DNA of 64,000 nt from an uncultured Pseudomonadota bacterium (GCA_903921325.1 CAIXPL010000028.1:135829-199828), one strand, 5' to 3'. Shown: positions 49,746-58,768, counted from the stretch's first letter. Program-made: numbers and translations. Notes: generated by a model from the sequence alone, not told the origin.

Positions 49746-50504
49746 TTAACCGATGCCCGCAAGCCGTGCCCGCCAGCGCGGTTCATGCAACCAACTCAGC
49801 AATGAATCGCGCGAAATCGGCGTGCCACTCATTGCACATGAGGCCCGCCAGGCCAGGCAGAACATGCAAGACAGCAGGGCAGCACCTGCCACGATCGGTG
49901 TGCGCGCAATCGGGGCAAGCGTTGGCATCCCCGTTCCGAGCATCACGATGGCCTCGAGTCCTTCGCCCGCAATCGCATCGATACCGCGCTGGGCTGCATC
50001 CGATCCAAGGCTGTAAATCGGGTGAAATGCATCGGATGCCGCAAAAGCGCTCACCCGGCGAATAATGCGCAGCCCCCGCGCGCTCCAGTAGCCTGCGCTT
50101 GCCTCGTCAAGTTCCGTGTCATAGGGTGAGACCAGTCCAATCCGCGCGGCACCCAGCACCGCCAGTGCGTCCAGCACCGCGGTCGCAGCCGTGATGACCT
50201 CGATGCCGCGTACCGCGCGGATCTGGTTGATCAGGGCGTCTTCGGCCGCGAGACCCGCCAGATAAGACGTGCCGGTGCAGGCAAAAGCGATGGCAGTAAG
50301 CGGTGCGTTGGCAAACTGCGCGGTCGCGTCCTCAAAGTTGCGGAAATAGTCTCGCAGTCGGTCCTCGATAGTCTTCTCGGGACTCATCAGTCGCGCGTTG
50401 ATCCAGGCGTGACCGGGTGGCATCAGGATCGCGAGCTCCGGCTCAACCGTGGTGTTGGCCTGAGGCGTCAGAACACCCAACAGTCCGTGACTTGCGTATT
50501 CCAT
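49746..50504 (-). CDS. Asp/Glu racemase superfamily protein (maleate isomerase/arylmalonate decarboxylase-like)
   Basis: A 252-residue protein. 'LLGVLTPQANTTVEPELAIL' at the N-terminus and 'AIAFACTGTSYLAG' (~residues 72-85) match maleate cis-trans isomerases and relatives, with the first catalytic Cys in place. The second half-site reads 'AIVMLGTGMPTLAPI' (~192), with Gly where a second catalytic Cys is usual in racemases and isomerases. That leaves a single catalytic Cys, as in arylmalonate decarboxylase but on the opposite side. It lies 108 bases downstream of the FAD monooxygenase on the same strand. Substrate unknown, probably a dicarboxylic or arylmalonic acid. Confidence 0.78.
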   Translation of the reverse strand: MEYASHGLLGVLTPQANTTVEPELAILMPPGHAWINARLMSPEKTIEDRLRDYFRNFEDATAQFANAPLTAIAFACTGTSYLAGLAAEDALINQIRAVRGIEVITAATAVLDALAVLGAARIGLVSPYDTELDEASAGYWSARGLRIIRRVSAFAASDAFHPIYSLGSDAAQRGIDAIAGEGLEAIVMLGTGMPTLAPIARTPIVAGAALLSCMFCLAWRASCAMSGTPISRDSLLSWLHEPRWRARLAGIG

Positions 50505-50612
50505 AGGAGGTCACCCAATTCGTTGATCAAAGCGGTTTGCGGCCAGTGGAACACATGCGTACCCGGGCCGCTCCGTTGTACGAATCGCACGGATCATTGC
50601 TGTCCGGTCGTG

Positions 50613-51815
50613 TCACTGAATGGCAGCGGCACGGCGCAGACCGTCAATCATTGAACTGCGCAGCAGATGCGCCCGCAGCCGCTCGCGGTCGCCACAGATT
50701 GCCTGCAAGCCGGCGAGTAACTCGCGGCGGCGCGCCGGATCGCGTTCACGCATGCGTCGGCGATTGACATCGGCCTGGTTGAGAATTTCATCGCGCGCAA
50801 TGGTGCGCCGACGCCGGTCGTACAGGTCCAGTCGATCAAGCGATGCGCCCTCACGCAGGATCGCTTGAAACGCCGCGGCAAGCTCAAACGCGTCATGCAA
50901 TCCCCCATTCAGACCCATGCCGCCCGCGGGGCTGTTCAAATGAGCTGCATCACCTGCCAGGGCCACCCGGCCCCCGCGATAGTTGGGAACAATTCGCATA
51001 TGTACCCGATAGGGTCGGCTTTCCATCACCTCATAGGGCTCATCCCGCGGCACGATGGCCTGCATCGCTGCGTTGAGCGCAGCAGGCTGCATTTGCGCCT
51101 CGATCGACTCGTCTTCATTGGGATAAATCGACACTCTCCAGCGACCCGGCACTCGCAGCAGACTGAAGTTGCCGGCATGATCACGCCAGCAATAAGTGAC
51201 ATTGGACAGACCTTCGAGGTGCTCTTCGAAGGGAAACCGGGTGGTTGCAAGCAAGGTGGTCTCTGGATAGGTTTCGCCGTCAAACGGCACGCCAAGTGCC
51301 TGGCGCACCGTACTGCGTGCGCCATCGCAACCGGCCAACAGTCGCGCGCGTACCGTGTGACGCTCGCCATTAGCGCTCGTCATGTGGCCACTTACCCCGT
51401 GCTCGTCCTGGTCAAAGGTGTCGAGGCGTGTGCCCGCCAGATACTCGACCTTGTTGCCAAGACGCGCCCGCAACAGGCGCGACAAGCGCCACTGTTCGCA
51501 TTGCAGGCGATAGGGGTGGCGGGTGTCCTCAGCCAGCACGCTCAGGTCAAATACGGCGCGATCTCCACTCGGATGCAGTCGAATTTGCCAGTGCGGACAA
51601 ATCAGGCCCTGCTCGAGCATGCCGGCCGTAATGCCGTAGGGCTCCAGCAGATCAAGGGTCGGCGGGTGAAACGTCGAGGCACGCAAATCCTCTGCAGGCT
51701 CGGCATCGGCTTCGAGCAGCAACACGGCGACACCGCGCTCGGCAAGCAGCAGGGCCAGACAAAGGCCGACCGGTCCGGCGCCGACGATGGCCACTTCCGT
51801 GTCGTAATGCGCCAT
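50613..51815 (-). CDS. FAD-dependent aromatic-ring-type monooxygenase
   Basis: A 400-residue flavoprotein monooxygenase of the p-hydroxybenzoate hydroxylase/PheA-TfdB type. The dinucleotide-binding GxGxxG is 'VAIVGAGPVGLCLALLLAERG' in outline (residues 8-28), the DG motif is 'LLAGCDGARSTVRQALG' (~160-176) and the second FAD motif is 'GGRVALAGDAAHLNSPAGG' (~277-295). Start ATG is complementary to 51813-51815, 18 bases after the amidohydrolase stop. Pairing with an ACMSD-like amidohydrolase and a racemase-like protein suggests breakdown of an aromatic or heterocyclic compound. The C-terminal thioredoxin-like domain of PheA is absent, so the short form is typical. Confidence 0.88.
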   Translation of the reverse strand: MAHYDTEVAIVGAGPVGLCLALLLAERGVAVLLLEADAEPAEDLRASTFHPPTLDLLEPYGITAGMLEQGLICPHWQIRLHPSGDRAVFDLSVLAEDTRHPYRLQCEQWRLSRLLRARLGNKVEYLAGTRLDTFDQDEHGVSGHMTSANGERHTVRARLLAGCDGARSTVRQALGVPFDGETYPETTLLATTRFPFEEHLEGLSNVTYCWRDHAGNFSLLRVPGRWRVSIYPNEDESIEAQMQPAALNAAMQAIVPRDEPYEVMESRPYRVHMRIVPNYRGGRVALAGDAAHLNSPAGGMGLNGGLHDAFELAAAFQAILREGASLDRLDLYDRRRRTIARDEILNQADVNRRRMRERDPARRRELLAGLQAICGDRERLRAHLLRSSMIDGLRRAAAIQ

Positions 51816-51833
51816 TTCAGTGGACGTGCCTGA

Positions 51834-52871
51834 TCAGTCGCGCATGCCACCAGCGGTGCCTGCCTCTGGCAGAGCGAGGAAGCGCCGGGCATTGCCCTCA
51901 AACAATTGCCGCACCGTGAACTCATCAAAGCCGCATTCGCGCGCTACGCCAAGCGGATTGCGTTCACGAATCTGGAACGGAAAATCGGTGCCCAGGCACA
52001 GCCGATCGGCGCCAAACGTGTGCACCAGATGCCGCAGCGTGTCGGCGTCATAGACCAGGCTGTCGTAATACAACTCGCGGGCATAGCTGCGCGGTGAGCG
52101 TGGCAGGGTGTTCTTCAACGCCGGTGAGGTCTTCCAGCCATGCTCCAGTCGCGGCAGCATGATCGCAAACGCGCCGCCACCATGACTGAAGGCAATTCTC
52201 AGGCCCGGTACTCGATCGAGCATGCCCCCGGTGATCATCGATGCAATGGCCAGCCCGACATCACCGGGAAATGCAACGACCTGCTCCAGCCCATTACCGA
52301 TCAAGCGGTCACGACCGGCCGGGTGGATCGCGTGCACAAAAATGCTGGCGCCCAGGTCCCGTGCAGCGTTAAAGAATGGCTCGAATTGCGGCGCACCGAT
52401 CGAAACACCATTCACATGAGTACCGATTTCAACGCCCGCCAGGCCAAGCTCGCGCATGATGAATTCGAGCTCGCCGATGGCCGTATCGACATCCTGCAGG
52501 GGCACTCCGCCCAGGCCGCCAAAGCGCGCGGGTTGTTGCGCAATCATGCCGGCAATCTGCTCGTTCACATGGCGCAGCAGCACCTGCGCATCCTCGAGCG
52601 GCAACCAGTAGGACAGCAATTCAGGCATCGGCGAGAGAATCTGGCGGGTGATGCCCGAGGCATCCATCTCGGGCAAGCGCTGCGCGGGCAGCCAACAACT
52701 GTCGGGCACCGTGCGATAGACCGCGCCATTGATCATGACATGGCAATGGCACGGTTGCGCCGGTGCCATGGAAGGCCACTGGTGCGCGCCACGGGTGCCC
52801 TTGTAGGACGGAAAACTGCCCGGAACAACGTGGGTGTGTATGTCAATGGCGACACCCGGGATACCGCTCAT
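51834..52871 (-). CDS. Amidohydrolase family 2 (ACMSD-like)
   Basis: A 345-residue metal hydrolase. The true start is the ATG at the complement of 52869-52871, sharing one base with the upstream stop (TGATG) and preceded by GGAGGAGG. Metal-site motifs are 'VAIDIHTHVVPGSFPS' (~residue 7), 'FVHAIHPAGRDRL' (~172), 'RIAFSHGGGAFAIML' (~222) and 'RLCLGTDFPFQIRE' (~295). It resembles amino-carboxymuconate-semialdehyde decarboxylase more closely in layout than the protein at 6939. Translational coupling with the small upstream ORF and the FAD monooxygenase downstream form one minus-strand operon. Confidence 0.86.
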   Translation of the reverse strand: MSGIPGVAIDIHTHVVPGSFPSYKGTRGAHQWPSMAPAQPCHCHVMINGAVYRTVPDSCWLPAQRLPEMDASGITRQILSPMPELLSYWLPLEDAQVLLRHVNEQIAGMIAQQPARFGGLGGVPLQDVDTAIGELEFIMRELGLAGVEIGTHVNGVSIGAPQFEPFFNAARDLGASIFVHAIHPAGRDRLIGNGLEQVVAFPGDVGLAIASMITGGMLDRVPGLRIAFSHGGGAFAIMLPRLEHGWKTSPALKNTLPRSPRSYARELYYDSLVYDADTLRHLVHTFGADRLCLGTDFPFQIRERNPLGVARECGFDEFTVRQLFEGNARRFLALPEAGTAGGMRD

Positions 52872-53341
52872 CACGCCTCCTCCATCGAATCGAGCAAGGT
52901 CTCGAACGCTGTCAGCAGTATGGCATGCTCGGCCGATGCCTCGGCGTCGCGCTCGGTAGCGATCGCGCGCATCAATTCTCCCAGCGGCCGTGCGTCGTCA
53001 GTGCTCGAAGCGCGGCAGCGCTCGAGCAGTGCGGCCAACCTAGGCTGCGTGCCCACTTGATCCAACAGGGCACCGATCGCCTGGCGCTCCAGATGGGCAC
53101 GTTGGGCATCGCCAACGCAGCAGGCGCATGGCCCCGAGTACGTCAGATGCCAATGCGCAGCACGGTTCCAGCGGCCGAGCAGGGCGATCGCACGCGCAGC
53201 ATGGTGATCACCGGATCGCGCGGCACGGCGCGGGGCAGTAGACTGAATGGGATTCGACACGATGGCGCCGATTATGACATTCTCCCCTGCCGTCGCTTCC
53301 AGGTTTGGTGATGCGACACCTCGGCACGGCTGAGTGACCAC
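52871..53341 (-). CDS. Small cysteine-containing protein of unknown function
   Basis: Up to 156 residues, ending in 'MEEA' whose codons contain the ribosome site of the next gene, with stop and start overlapping (TGATG). That coupling and alanine/leucine-rich helices ('ARAIALLGRWNRAAHWHL', 'PLGELMRAIATERDAE', 'ILLTAFETLLDSMEEA') argue it is real. A distinctive 'YSGPCACCVGDAQRAH' motif (~residues 68-83) with three close cysteines could bind a metal or iron-sulfur centre. GTG at 53341 is the longest start; GTG at 53260 is plausible. I do not recognise the family. It precedes the amidohydrolase and monooxygenase genes and is divergent from the Bug gene at 53373. Confidence 0.55.
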   Translation of the reverse strand: MVTQPCRGVASPNLEATAGENVIIGAIVSNPIQSTAPRRAARSGDHHAARAIALLGRWNRAAHWHLTYSGPCACCVGDAQRAHLERQAIGALLDQVGTQPRLAALLERCRASSTDDARPLGELMRAIATERDAEASAEHAILLTAFETLLDSMEEA

Positions 53342-53372
53342 ATTTCGGCTTGACCTGTCTCAGGAGACACCC

Positions 53373-54359
53373 ATGAACCGCTTCAATTTCACGCGCGCCA
53401 TTGCCTCGCTGTGCAGTGTGATCGTGTTGTTCGGTGCGCTCAGTCCCCTGGCGGGTGCGCAGAGCTATCCAAGCAAACCGGTCCACCTCGTGGTGCCCTA
53501 TCCGCCTGGAGGCACGAATGACACCCTGGGACGATTGGTCGCCGAACGTCTGACCGCACGCTGGCATCAGCAGGTCATTGTCGAGAACCGTCCGGGCGCA
53601 ACCGGCAACATCGGCGCTGATTATGTGGCGAAATCGGCACCTGATGGCCATGTGCTGCTCATCATGCCGCTCGATATCGTGATCAATCCGTCGCTCTACA
53701 AGAATCTGCCCTATGACGTGCGCCGCGACCTGGCGCCGATCAGTGCGCTTGCGGTCACCGGCCTCATCGTTACCGCATCAATCGATAGCGGCATCACCAC
53801 CTTTCAGGACATGATTGCGCGCGCCAAAGCCGAGCCTGGCAAGTTGAGTTATGGCTCTTGCGGTAATGGCACACCACACCATCTGCTCGCCGAAATGTTG
53901 AAAACCCGTCTGAACTTCGACATGGTGCACGTGCCATACAAAGGATGCGCACTGGCGCAGACCGCCAGCGTGGCAGGCGAAGTACCGATCGGATTCAATT
54001 CGGTCGGCAACGTCGCCGCAATGATCAAGGCCGGTCGCCTGCGTGGTCTGGCGGTCACCTCGACCCGGCGCGACCGCGAATTGCCCGAGGTGCCCACCGC
54101 AATCGAATCCGGGCTGCCGGGGTTTGATGTCACCAACTGGTTTGGGTTGTTCGCTGCCGCAGGTACACCGGTGGAGACGATCAATCGCATTTATGCCGAC
54201 CTCAAACTGGTATTCGCCGAACCCGGCTTTGAGAAGCAACTGCACGATCGATCGCTCGAGGCAGAACTGGACACGCCAGAGCACTTTCGCAAAGTGGTGG
54301 TGGACGGCGTAGCCCTGTTTGCGCCGATTGTGCAGCGCCTGGGCCTGCGCCTGGATTAA
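53373..54359 (+). CDS. Bug/TctC-type tripartite tricarboxylate transporter receptor (6)
   Basis: A 328-residue Bug receptor starting at ATG 53373 after CAGGAG. The signal peptide includes 'ASLCSVIVLFGALSPLAGAQ', cleaved near residue 30; then 'KPVHLVVPYPPGGTNDTLGR', 'VIVENRPGATGNIGADYVAKS' in outline and 'PDGHVLLIM' follow. It is divergent from the minus-strand amidohydrolase/monooxygenase operon, a common arrangement in which the receptor supplies the catabolic operon. A MetE-like gene follows 141 bases downstream. Confidence 0.87.
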   Translation: MNRFNFTRAIASLCSVIVLFGALSPLAGAQSYPSKPVHLVVPYPPGGTNDTLGRLVAERLTARWHQQVIVENRPGATGNIGADYVAKSAPDGHVLLIMPLDIVINPSLYKNLPYDVRRDLAPISALAVTGLIVTASIDSGITTFQDMIARAKAEPGKLSYGSCGNGTPHHLLAEMLKTRLNFDMVHVPYKGCALAQTASVAGEVPIGFNSVGNVAAMIKAGRLRGLAVTSTRRDRELPEVPTAIESGLPGFDVTNWFGLFAAAGTPVETINRIYADLKLVFAEPGFEKQLHDRSLEAELDTPEHFRKVVVDGVALFAPIVQRLGLRLD

Positions 54360-54500
54360 GCGAAACCGCACTCCGCAACTGACCCGCAGCAGCGCCTTGC
54401 CATTGACAGCGGTATACCCGCAAACAACACTTTGCATACGGATTGAGCCGCAGCCCGACGTGTGCCCACCGATTCATCTGAACCCGAGGACAATCGCATC

Positions 54501-55607
54501 ATGAAACGAACCGTTGCCCCGTTCCGCGCTGATCATGTTGGCAGCCTGTTGCGTCCTGCCGCGCTGAAGCAGGCGCGCGAGCAACGCGCCCGCGGCGAGA
54601 TCGACGCGCAGGCCTTGCGCGCTGTCGAGGATCGCGAGATCAAGCGCATCATCGCGCGCCAGGAAGATATCGGACTGCAGGGCATCACCGATGGCGAATT
54701 CCGCCGCTCGTGGTGGCATCTGGACTTTTTGTGGGGCCTGGATGGCGTCGAACGCGAAGTGCTCAAGCAGGGCATTTCGTTTGCAGGGGTGCAGACCCGA
54801 GCCGAAGGTGCCCGCATTACCGGCAAAGTTGGATTCAGCTCGCATCCCATGCTCGATCACTTCGCGTTTCTGCAAGCCAATGCCACGCGCCTGCCCAAAG
54901 TGACCATTCCGTCGCCTTCGGCGATCTATGGGCGCATGGGACGCAAAGCGATTGATGACACTGCCTACCGTGCTGATCAGATGGATGCATTCTTTCACGA
55001 CGTCGGTGCGGCCTATTCAAAGGCCGTGCGCGCATTTGCTGATGCCGGTTGCCGCTACCTGCAGTTGGACGAGGTCTATATCGCGATGTTGTGCGATCCC
55101 AATTTCCGCGAGCAACTGCGCCAGCGCGGCGATGATCCGGTCCGCCTGGGCGAGATCTTCGCCGATCTGATCAACGCCGCAATCGCCGACATTCCGTCTG
55201 ACATGGTCATTACGATGCACCTGTGCCGCGGCAATTACCGCTCGACATTCCAGGGCTCGGGAGGCTATGAGCCGGTCGCCGAGCTGCTGTTCAACCGGAT
55301 CAAGGTGCATGGCTATTTCATGGAATATGACACTGATCGCGCCGGTGGCTTTGAGCCCCTGCGCCTGCTACCCAAAGACCGTACCGCAGTGCTCGGACTG
55401 GTCACCACCAAGAGCGGACAACTGGAAGATCGCGATGCGGTGCTGCGCCGTATCGACGAGGCGTCGCGCCATGCCTCGCTTGAACAATTGTGTCTGTCAC
55501 CGCAGTGCGGCTTTGCTTCGACTGAAGAGGGCAATACGCTGGCCGAGGATGACCAGTGGGCCAAGCTCACGCTGGTAAGCGATATCGCGCGTACCGTGTG
55601 GGGCTAA
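54501..55607 (+). CDS. MetE C-terminal-like zinc methyltransferase (2)
   Basis: A 368-residue paralog of the protein at 48109, starting at ATG 54501 after GAGGA. Shared segments are 'FRADHVGSLLRPAALKQAR', 'ITDGEFRRSWWHLDFLWG', 'YLQLDEVYIAMLCD' and the zinc ligands in 'ITMHLCRGNYRST' (HxC) and 'LCLSPQCGFASTEEGN' (C). Like its paralog it lacks the N-terminal MetE half. The two proteins diverge clearly over the middle region, so they probably act on different donors or acceptors. Family assignment is firm; the methyl or alkyl donor is unknown. Confidence 0.85.
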   Translation: MKRTVAPFRADHVGSLLRPAALKQAREQRARGEIDAQALRAVEDREIKRIIARQEDIGLQGITDGEFRRSWWHLDFLWGLDGVEREVLKQGISFAGVQTRAEGARITGKVGFSSHPMLDHFAFLQANATRLPKVTIPSPSAIYGRMGRKAIDDTAYRADQMDAFFHDVGAAYSKAVRAFADAGCRYLQLDEVYIAMLCDPNFREQLRQRGDDPVRLGEIFADLINAAIADIPSDMVITMHLCRGNYRSTFQGSGGYEPVAELLFNRIKVHGYFMEYDTDRAGGFEPLRLLPKDRTAVLGLVTTKSGQLEDRDAVLRRIDEASRHASLEQLCLSPQCGFASTEEGNTLAEDDQWAKLTLVSDIARTVWG

Positions 55608-55674
55608 TGGCGTGCGGCAAGAATGACTTGGCCTGCGGTTGGGTTTGACCGGGTCAGCGGATTCAACGCACGTG

Positions 55675-56382
55675 CTAGCGGCGCGCCGCCAGCACCACCT
55701 GGCAACCGGAAATCCAGTCGGCCAGGGTGCGGCGGCGCCGATCAATAAGCCCGGAGAGCTGGGGCACTCCAATCACACACACGAGCACCGCGTTGGCGAG
55801 GAAGCGCAGACTCGCTCGCGCGAAACTCACGCGCGATCCGCGGCGATCGATCACGCGCAAGTCCATCACGATCTTGCCCAGGGTGGCTTGCTCGCGTGAA
55901 CACTCAAGGCCTGCGCAATAGGGCCAGGCGATGACCAGCCCCACCAGAAAAAGCCGGCTGGTTGAGCCAATCGGTTCGGCCAGCGAAAATTCCAGACCGA
56001 GAACCCAGGTGGCCACCCACAACGCCGACAGAATGAACACCGAATCGAGCGCCATGGCGGCGACCCGGCGGGTGAGCGGAGCACTTGGACGCGTATCTGC
56101 CGGCGTGTCTGGAGGTGATTCTGCGGGTGCCGATTCACTCACTTTGACCGGAGCAGTCGCCGCCGCCTTTTTCTCAGCGGCCGCCCGCGCGCGCAATGCC
56201 GCCAGCACCCGAGGCCGTATGGTTTCCACCGCAGACAGCGCAGTCCATTTCTGCATGTCATCGGCGAGCACCGGCGTCGCCAGAGTGATGGTCCCGGCAG
56301 TCAACAGTCCAAGCAACTCGTCGAGCGTAACCGGCCCGTGCTCCACCGTCTCAACCTGATAGCGCCATTGCAAATCAGCCAT
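55675..56382 (-). CDS. GYF_2-RDD membrane protein
   Basis: A 235-residue protein beginning at the ATG complementary to 56380-56382. Residues 1-55 form a GYF_2-type domain ('WRYQVETVEHGPVTLDELLG'), followed by an Ala/Pro/Ser-rich linker (~65-105) and an RDD domain ('APLTRRVAAMALDSVFILSA') with three hydrophobic segments and 'ATLGKIVMDLRVIDRRG' near the C-terminus. RDD proteins are small membrane proteins, some implicated in Na+/H+ exchange, but function is generally unknown. It is convergent with the MetE-like gene and divergent from the MFS transporter gene. Confidence 0.82.
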   Translation of the reverse strand: MADLQWRYQVETVEHGPVTLDELLGLLTAGTITLATPVLADDMQKWTALSAVETIRPRVLAALRARAAAEKKAAATAPVKVSESAPAESPPDTPADTRPSAPLTRRVAAMALDSVFILSALWVATWVLGLEFSLAEPIGSTSRLFLVGLVIAWPYCAGLECSREQATLGKIVMDLRVIDRRGSRVSFARASLRFLANAVLVCVIGVPQLSGLIDRRRRTLADWISGCQVVLAARR

Positions 56383-56555
56383 GTGACACAAAGCCCTTAT
56401 TCATTGCAGCCTTTGTACTGCCCTGGATTGCAGCGTCGCTCGGCTGTGCGGCCGGTGCGCGCGCCCGATGATGCCAGTCCGGTGCGAGCACCGCCAGCCC
56501 TGGTTCGACTAGAATGTCTGCGGCTCTCCTGCCAGCCCACGACAATTCCGACTCG

Positions 56556-57776
56556 ATGACAACCCCCGCCTGGCGCACACCGCAGATCGTCCTGCTGATC
56601 TGCGGCATGATCATAACAATAGCCATGGGCACGCGAATGACCCTCGGCATGTTCCTGCAGCCGATGACTGTGGAGCATGGCTGGACGCGTGAGACGTTCT
56701 CGTTTGCCCTCGCACTGCAAAATCTGGTGCTGGGTATTTCATCACCTTTCATCGGATGGGTGGCCGATCGCCTGGGTGCGGTCAAGGTTCTGTGTGCCGG
56801 CGGCGCGATTTACGCCTTGGGGGTCGTGGCGATGGCGCTCTCGGCCACCGGCTGGCAGCTGGACCTCTCCACTGGCGTGATGATGGGCCTCGGCCAGGCC
56901 TGCACCACTTACACCGTCGTGCTCGGGCTGCTTGGACGATCGTTTCCCCCTGAGCGGCGTACCTTCGTATTTGGCACGGCAAGCGCGGCCGGCTCGGTCG
57001 GACAGTTCCTGATGGTGCCCTATGCGGGTATTCTGCTCGCCCACTTTGGCTGGTTTGGCGCGCTGCTCACGCTCGCTGCCACCTCTTTGCTGATCACCCC
57101 ATTGGCGGTGTTGTTGCTGGAGCGCCGCGGCAGCGGTGCCGCCCCGACCCGGCCCACGCAGAGCGGTGCGGAAGCCATTCGGGAAGCCTTTGCCCATCGC
57201 GGCTATGTTCTGCTCACCACGGGTTATTTTGTCTGCGGCTTTCAACTCGCGTTTATCACGGTCCACCTGCCTTCCTATGTGCTTGATCTGGGATTTGCGC
57301 CATCGGTCGGCGTGACCGCCCTGGCGCTGGTTGGATTGATGAACATCTTCGGCTCGCTCGGTGCGGGGTATCTGGGTCAGCGCTACTCAAAGAAAAATCT
57401 GCTTGCCGCGATCTATCTGATACGCGCTGCGGCGGTGGCGCTGTTCATACTGATTCCGGCCACGCCCTATACCGTGTGGATATTCGCCATCATCGTGGGC
57501 AGCGTCTGGCTTGCCACGGTGCCGCTCACCAGCGGGCTGATCGGTCAGATGTTTGGCACTGTCTACATGTCCACGCTGTCAGGCATTGCCTTCATGAGCC
57601 ATCAGCTTGGCAGTTTCACCGGCGTATGGCTCGGCGGCTGGCTCTATGACCATACCGGCTCTTACCGCATGTCCTGGCTCATTTCAATTGCACTTGGGGT
57701 CGTCGCCGCGCTCGTCAATTTTCCAATTGATGAGCGGCCGGTGCAACGCGAACTTGCACCCCAGGCGACCAGTTAG
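56556..57776 (+). CDS. MFS transporter
   Basis: A ~406-residue major facilitator with twelve hydrophobic helices. The loop 2-3 signature is visible as 'GWVADRLGAVKVLCAGGAIY' (~residues 67-86), and a second-half equivalent is 'GYLGQRYSKKNLLAAIYLI'. ATG 56556 gives a direct run into helix 1; a longer form from ATG 56514 is possible, but a TAGAAT hexamer lies at 56510. General pattern fits monocarboxylate- or oxalate/formate-type MFS importers. It is convergent with the alpha/beta hydrolase gene and overlaps its 3' end by four bases. Confidence 0.87.
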   Translation: MTTPAWRTPQIVLLICGMIITIAMGTRMTLGMFLQPMTVEHGWTRETFSFALALQNLVLGISSPFIGWVADRLGAVKVLCAGGAIYALGVVAMALSATGWQLDLSTGVMMGLGQACTTYTVVLGLLGRSFPPERRTFVFGTASAAGSVGQFLMVPYAGILLAHFGWFGALLTLAATSLLITPLAVLLLERRGSGAAPTRPTQSGAEAIREAFAHRGYVLLTTGYFVCGFQLAFITVHLPSYVLDLGFAPSVGVTALALVGLMNIFGSLGAGYLGQRYSKKNLLAAIYLIRAAAVALFILIPATPYTVWIFAIIVGSVWLATVPLTSGLIGQMFGTVYMSTLSGIAFMSHQLGSFTGVWLGGWLYDHTGSYRMSWLISIALGVVAALVNFPIDERPVQRELAPQATS

Positions 57777-58768
57777 GCGGCGCCCAGCCCCATCTGGGCA
57801 AGCGCGGCACGGCCGAACACGCCGTACGGGTTGCCCAGGGTTTCCATCAATTCGAAATGGTTGTAACCGTGCGCGCCTAGCAATTCGACCGGCTTGTTTG
57901 CTGCGCGCAGCGCAGCGACAAAATCACGCGCCTGCCGCTGGAATTCAGGAGTTTCGTAATCGCCATGTGCCACGATCAACGGGGCGTTGATCTGGTCAAG
58001 ATGCCGCTGCGGACTGAGCGCCTGCACACTCTCATCGGTGAACCGGACATAGCTGCTGCGTACCGACAGACGAACCGGCGCGAGGTCATACATCCCGCTA
58101 CACAGGATCGCGGCGCGGATCGGTGCCGCTGGCAGACCATAATCAGCCCACTGGGTACTGATCAGGCAGCCGGCCAGATGGGCACCCGAGGATTGTCCAA
58201 AGACGTGAATGCGACTCCGGTCTCCGCCAAAACTGGCCGCATTGCGCCACACCCAGGCAAGCGACCGGCGCACCTGTTCGGCGACCTGCATCAGATCGCC
58301 GCCGACATCCTGCACCCAGGAGAAATCCGGAATCACACAGTGGGCTCCCGCATGCACAAACGGCTCGGCGACAAATGCGTACTCGCGCGCGCTGCCGCCG
58401 CGCCACGCGCCACCGTGAATGAATACGGCAATCGGTGCGCCCGGCTGCGCGCAGCGATACACATCGAGCGACTCGCTCGCGGCAGAGCCGTAGGCAGCCC
58501 GGCGCGGTGGTTCGAGATGCCGCAGCGCAATATGGCTGGCCTGCGTCCAGCGTTCAATCACCTGGGTCTGATTGGGGGCAAAATACGATTGCGTGTAGGC
58601 CGCATCAAGCTGTGCCTGGTCGAGGTCGAGCCAGACGGCCGCCCCGCTGCGCGGCGGCAGCTGGATCGGCCCGCTGGCCTGTGCCGCGGCTGCCGGTGGT
58701 GCGCTCAGTGCAACCTCGGTGCTCGCAAGAGCAATGCTTGCAGCAATGAATTCTCGTCGCGTCATCAT
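57773..58768 (-). CDS. Alpha/beta hydrolase, exported by Tat-type signal (arylformamidase/esterase-like)
   Basis: A 331-residue hydrolase starting at the ATG complementary to 58766-58768 after GGGAG. The N-terminus 'MTRREFIAASIALAST' has the twin-arginine consensus, so it is probably exported folded. The oxyanion loop is 'VFIHGGAWRGGS' (~residue 117), the nucleophile elbow is 'HVFGQSSGAHLAGCL' (~190), and Asp/His candidates follow in 'VAHGDYETPEF' and 'LGAHGYNHFELME'. The 'HGGAWRGG' type is shared by kynurenine formamidases and carboxylesterases. It is convergent with the MFS gene and divergent from the helicase gene. The substrate is unknown. Confidence 0.83.
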   Translation of the reverse strand: MMTRREFIAASIALASTEVALSAPPAAAAQASGPIQLPPRSGAAVWLDLDQAQLDAAYTQSYFAPNQTQVIERWTQASHIALRHLEPPRRAAYGSAASESLDVYRCAQPGAPIAVFIHGGAWRGGSAREYAFVAEPFVHAGAHCVIPDFSWVQDVGGDLMQVAEQVRRSLAWVWRNAASFGGDRSRIHVFGQSSGAHLAGCLISTQWADYGLPAAPIRAAILCSGMYDLAPVRLSVRSSYVRFTDESVQALSPQRHLDQINAPLIVAHGDYETPEFQRQARDFVAALRAANKPVELLGAHGYNHFELMETLGNPYGVFGRAALAQMGLGAA

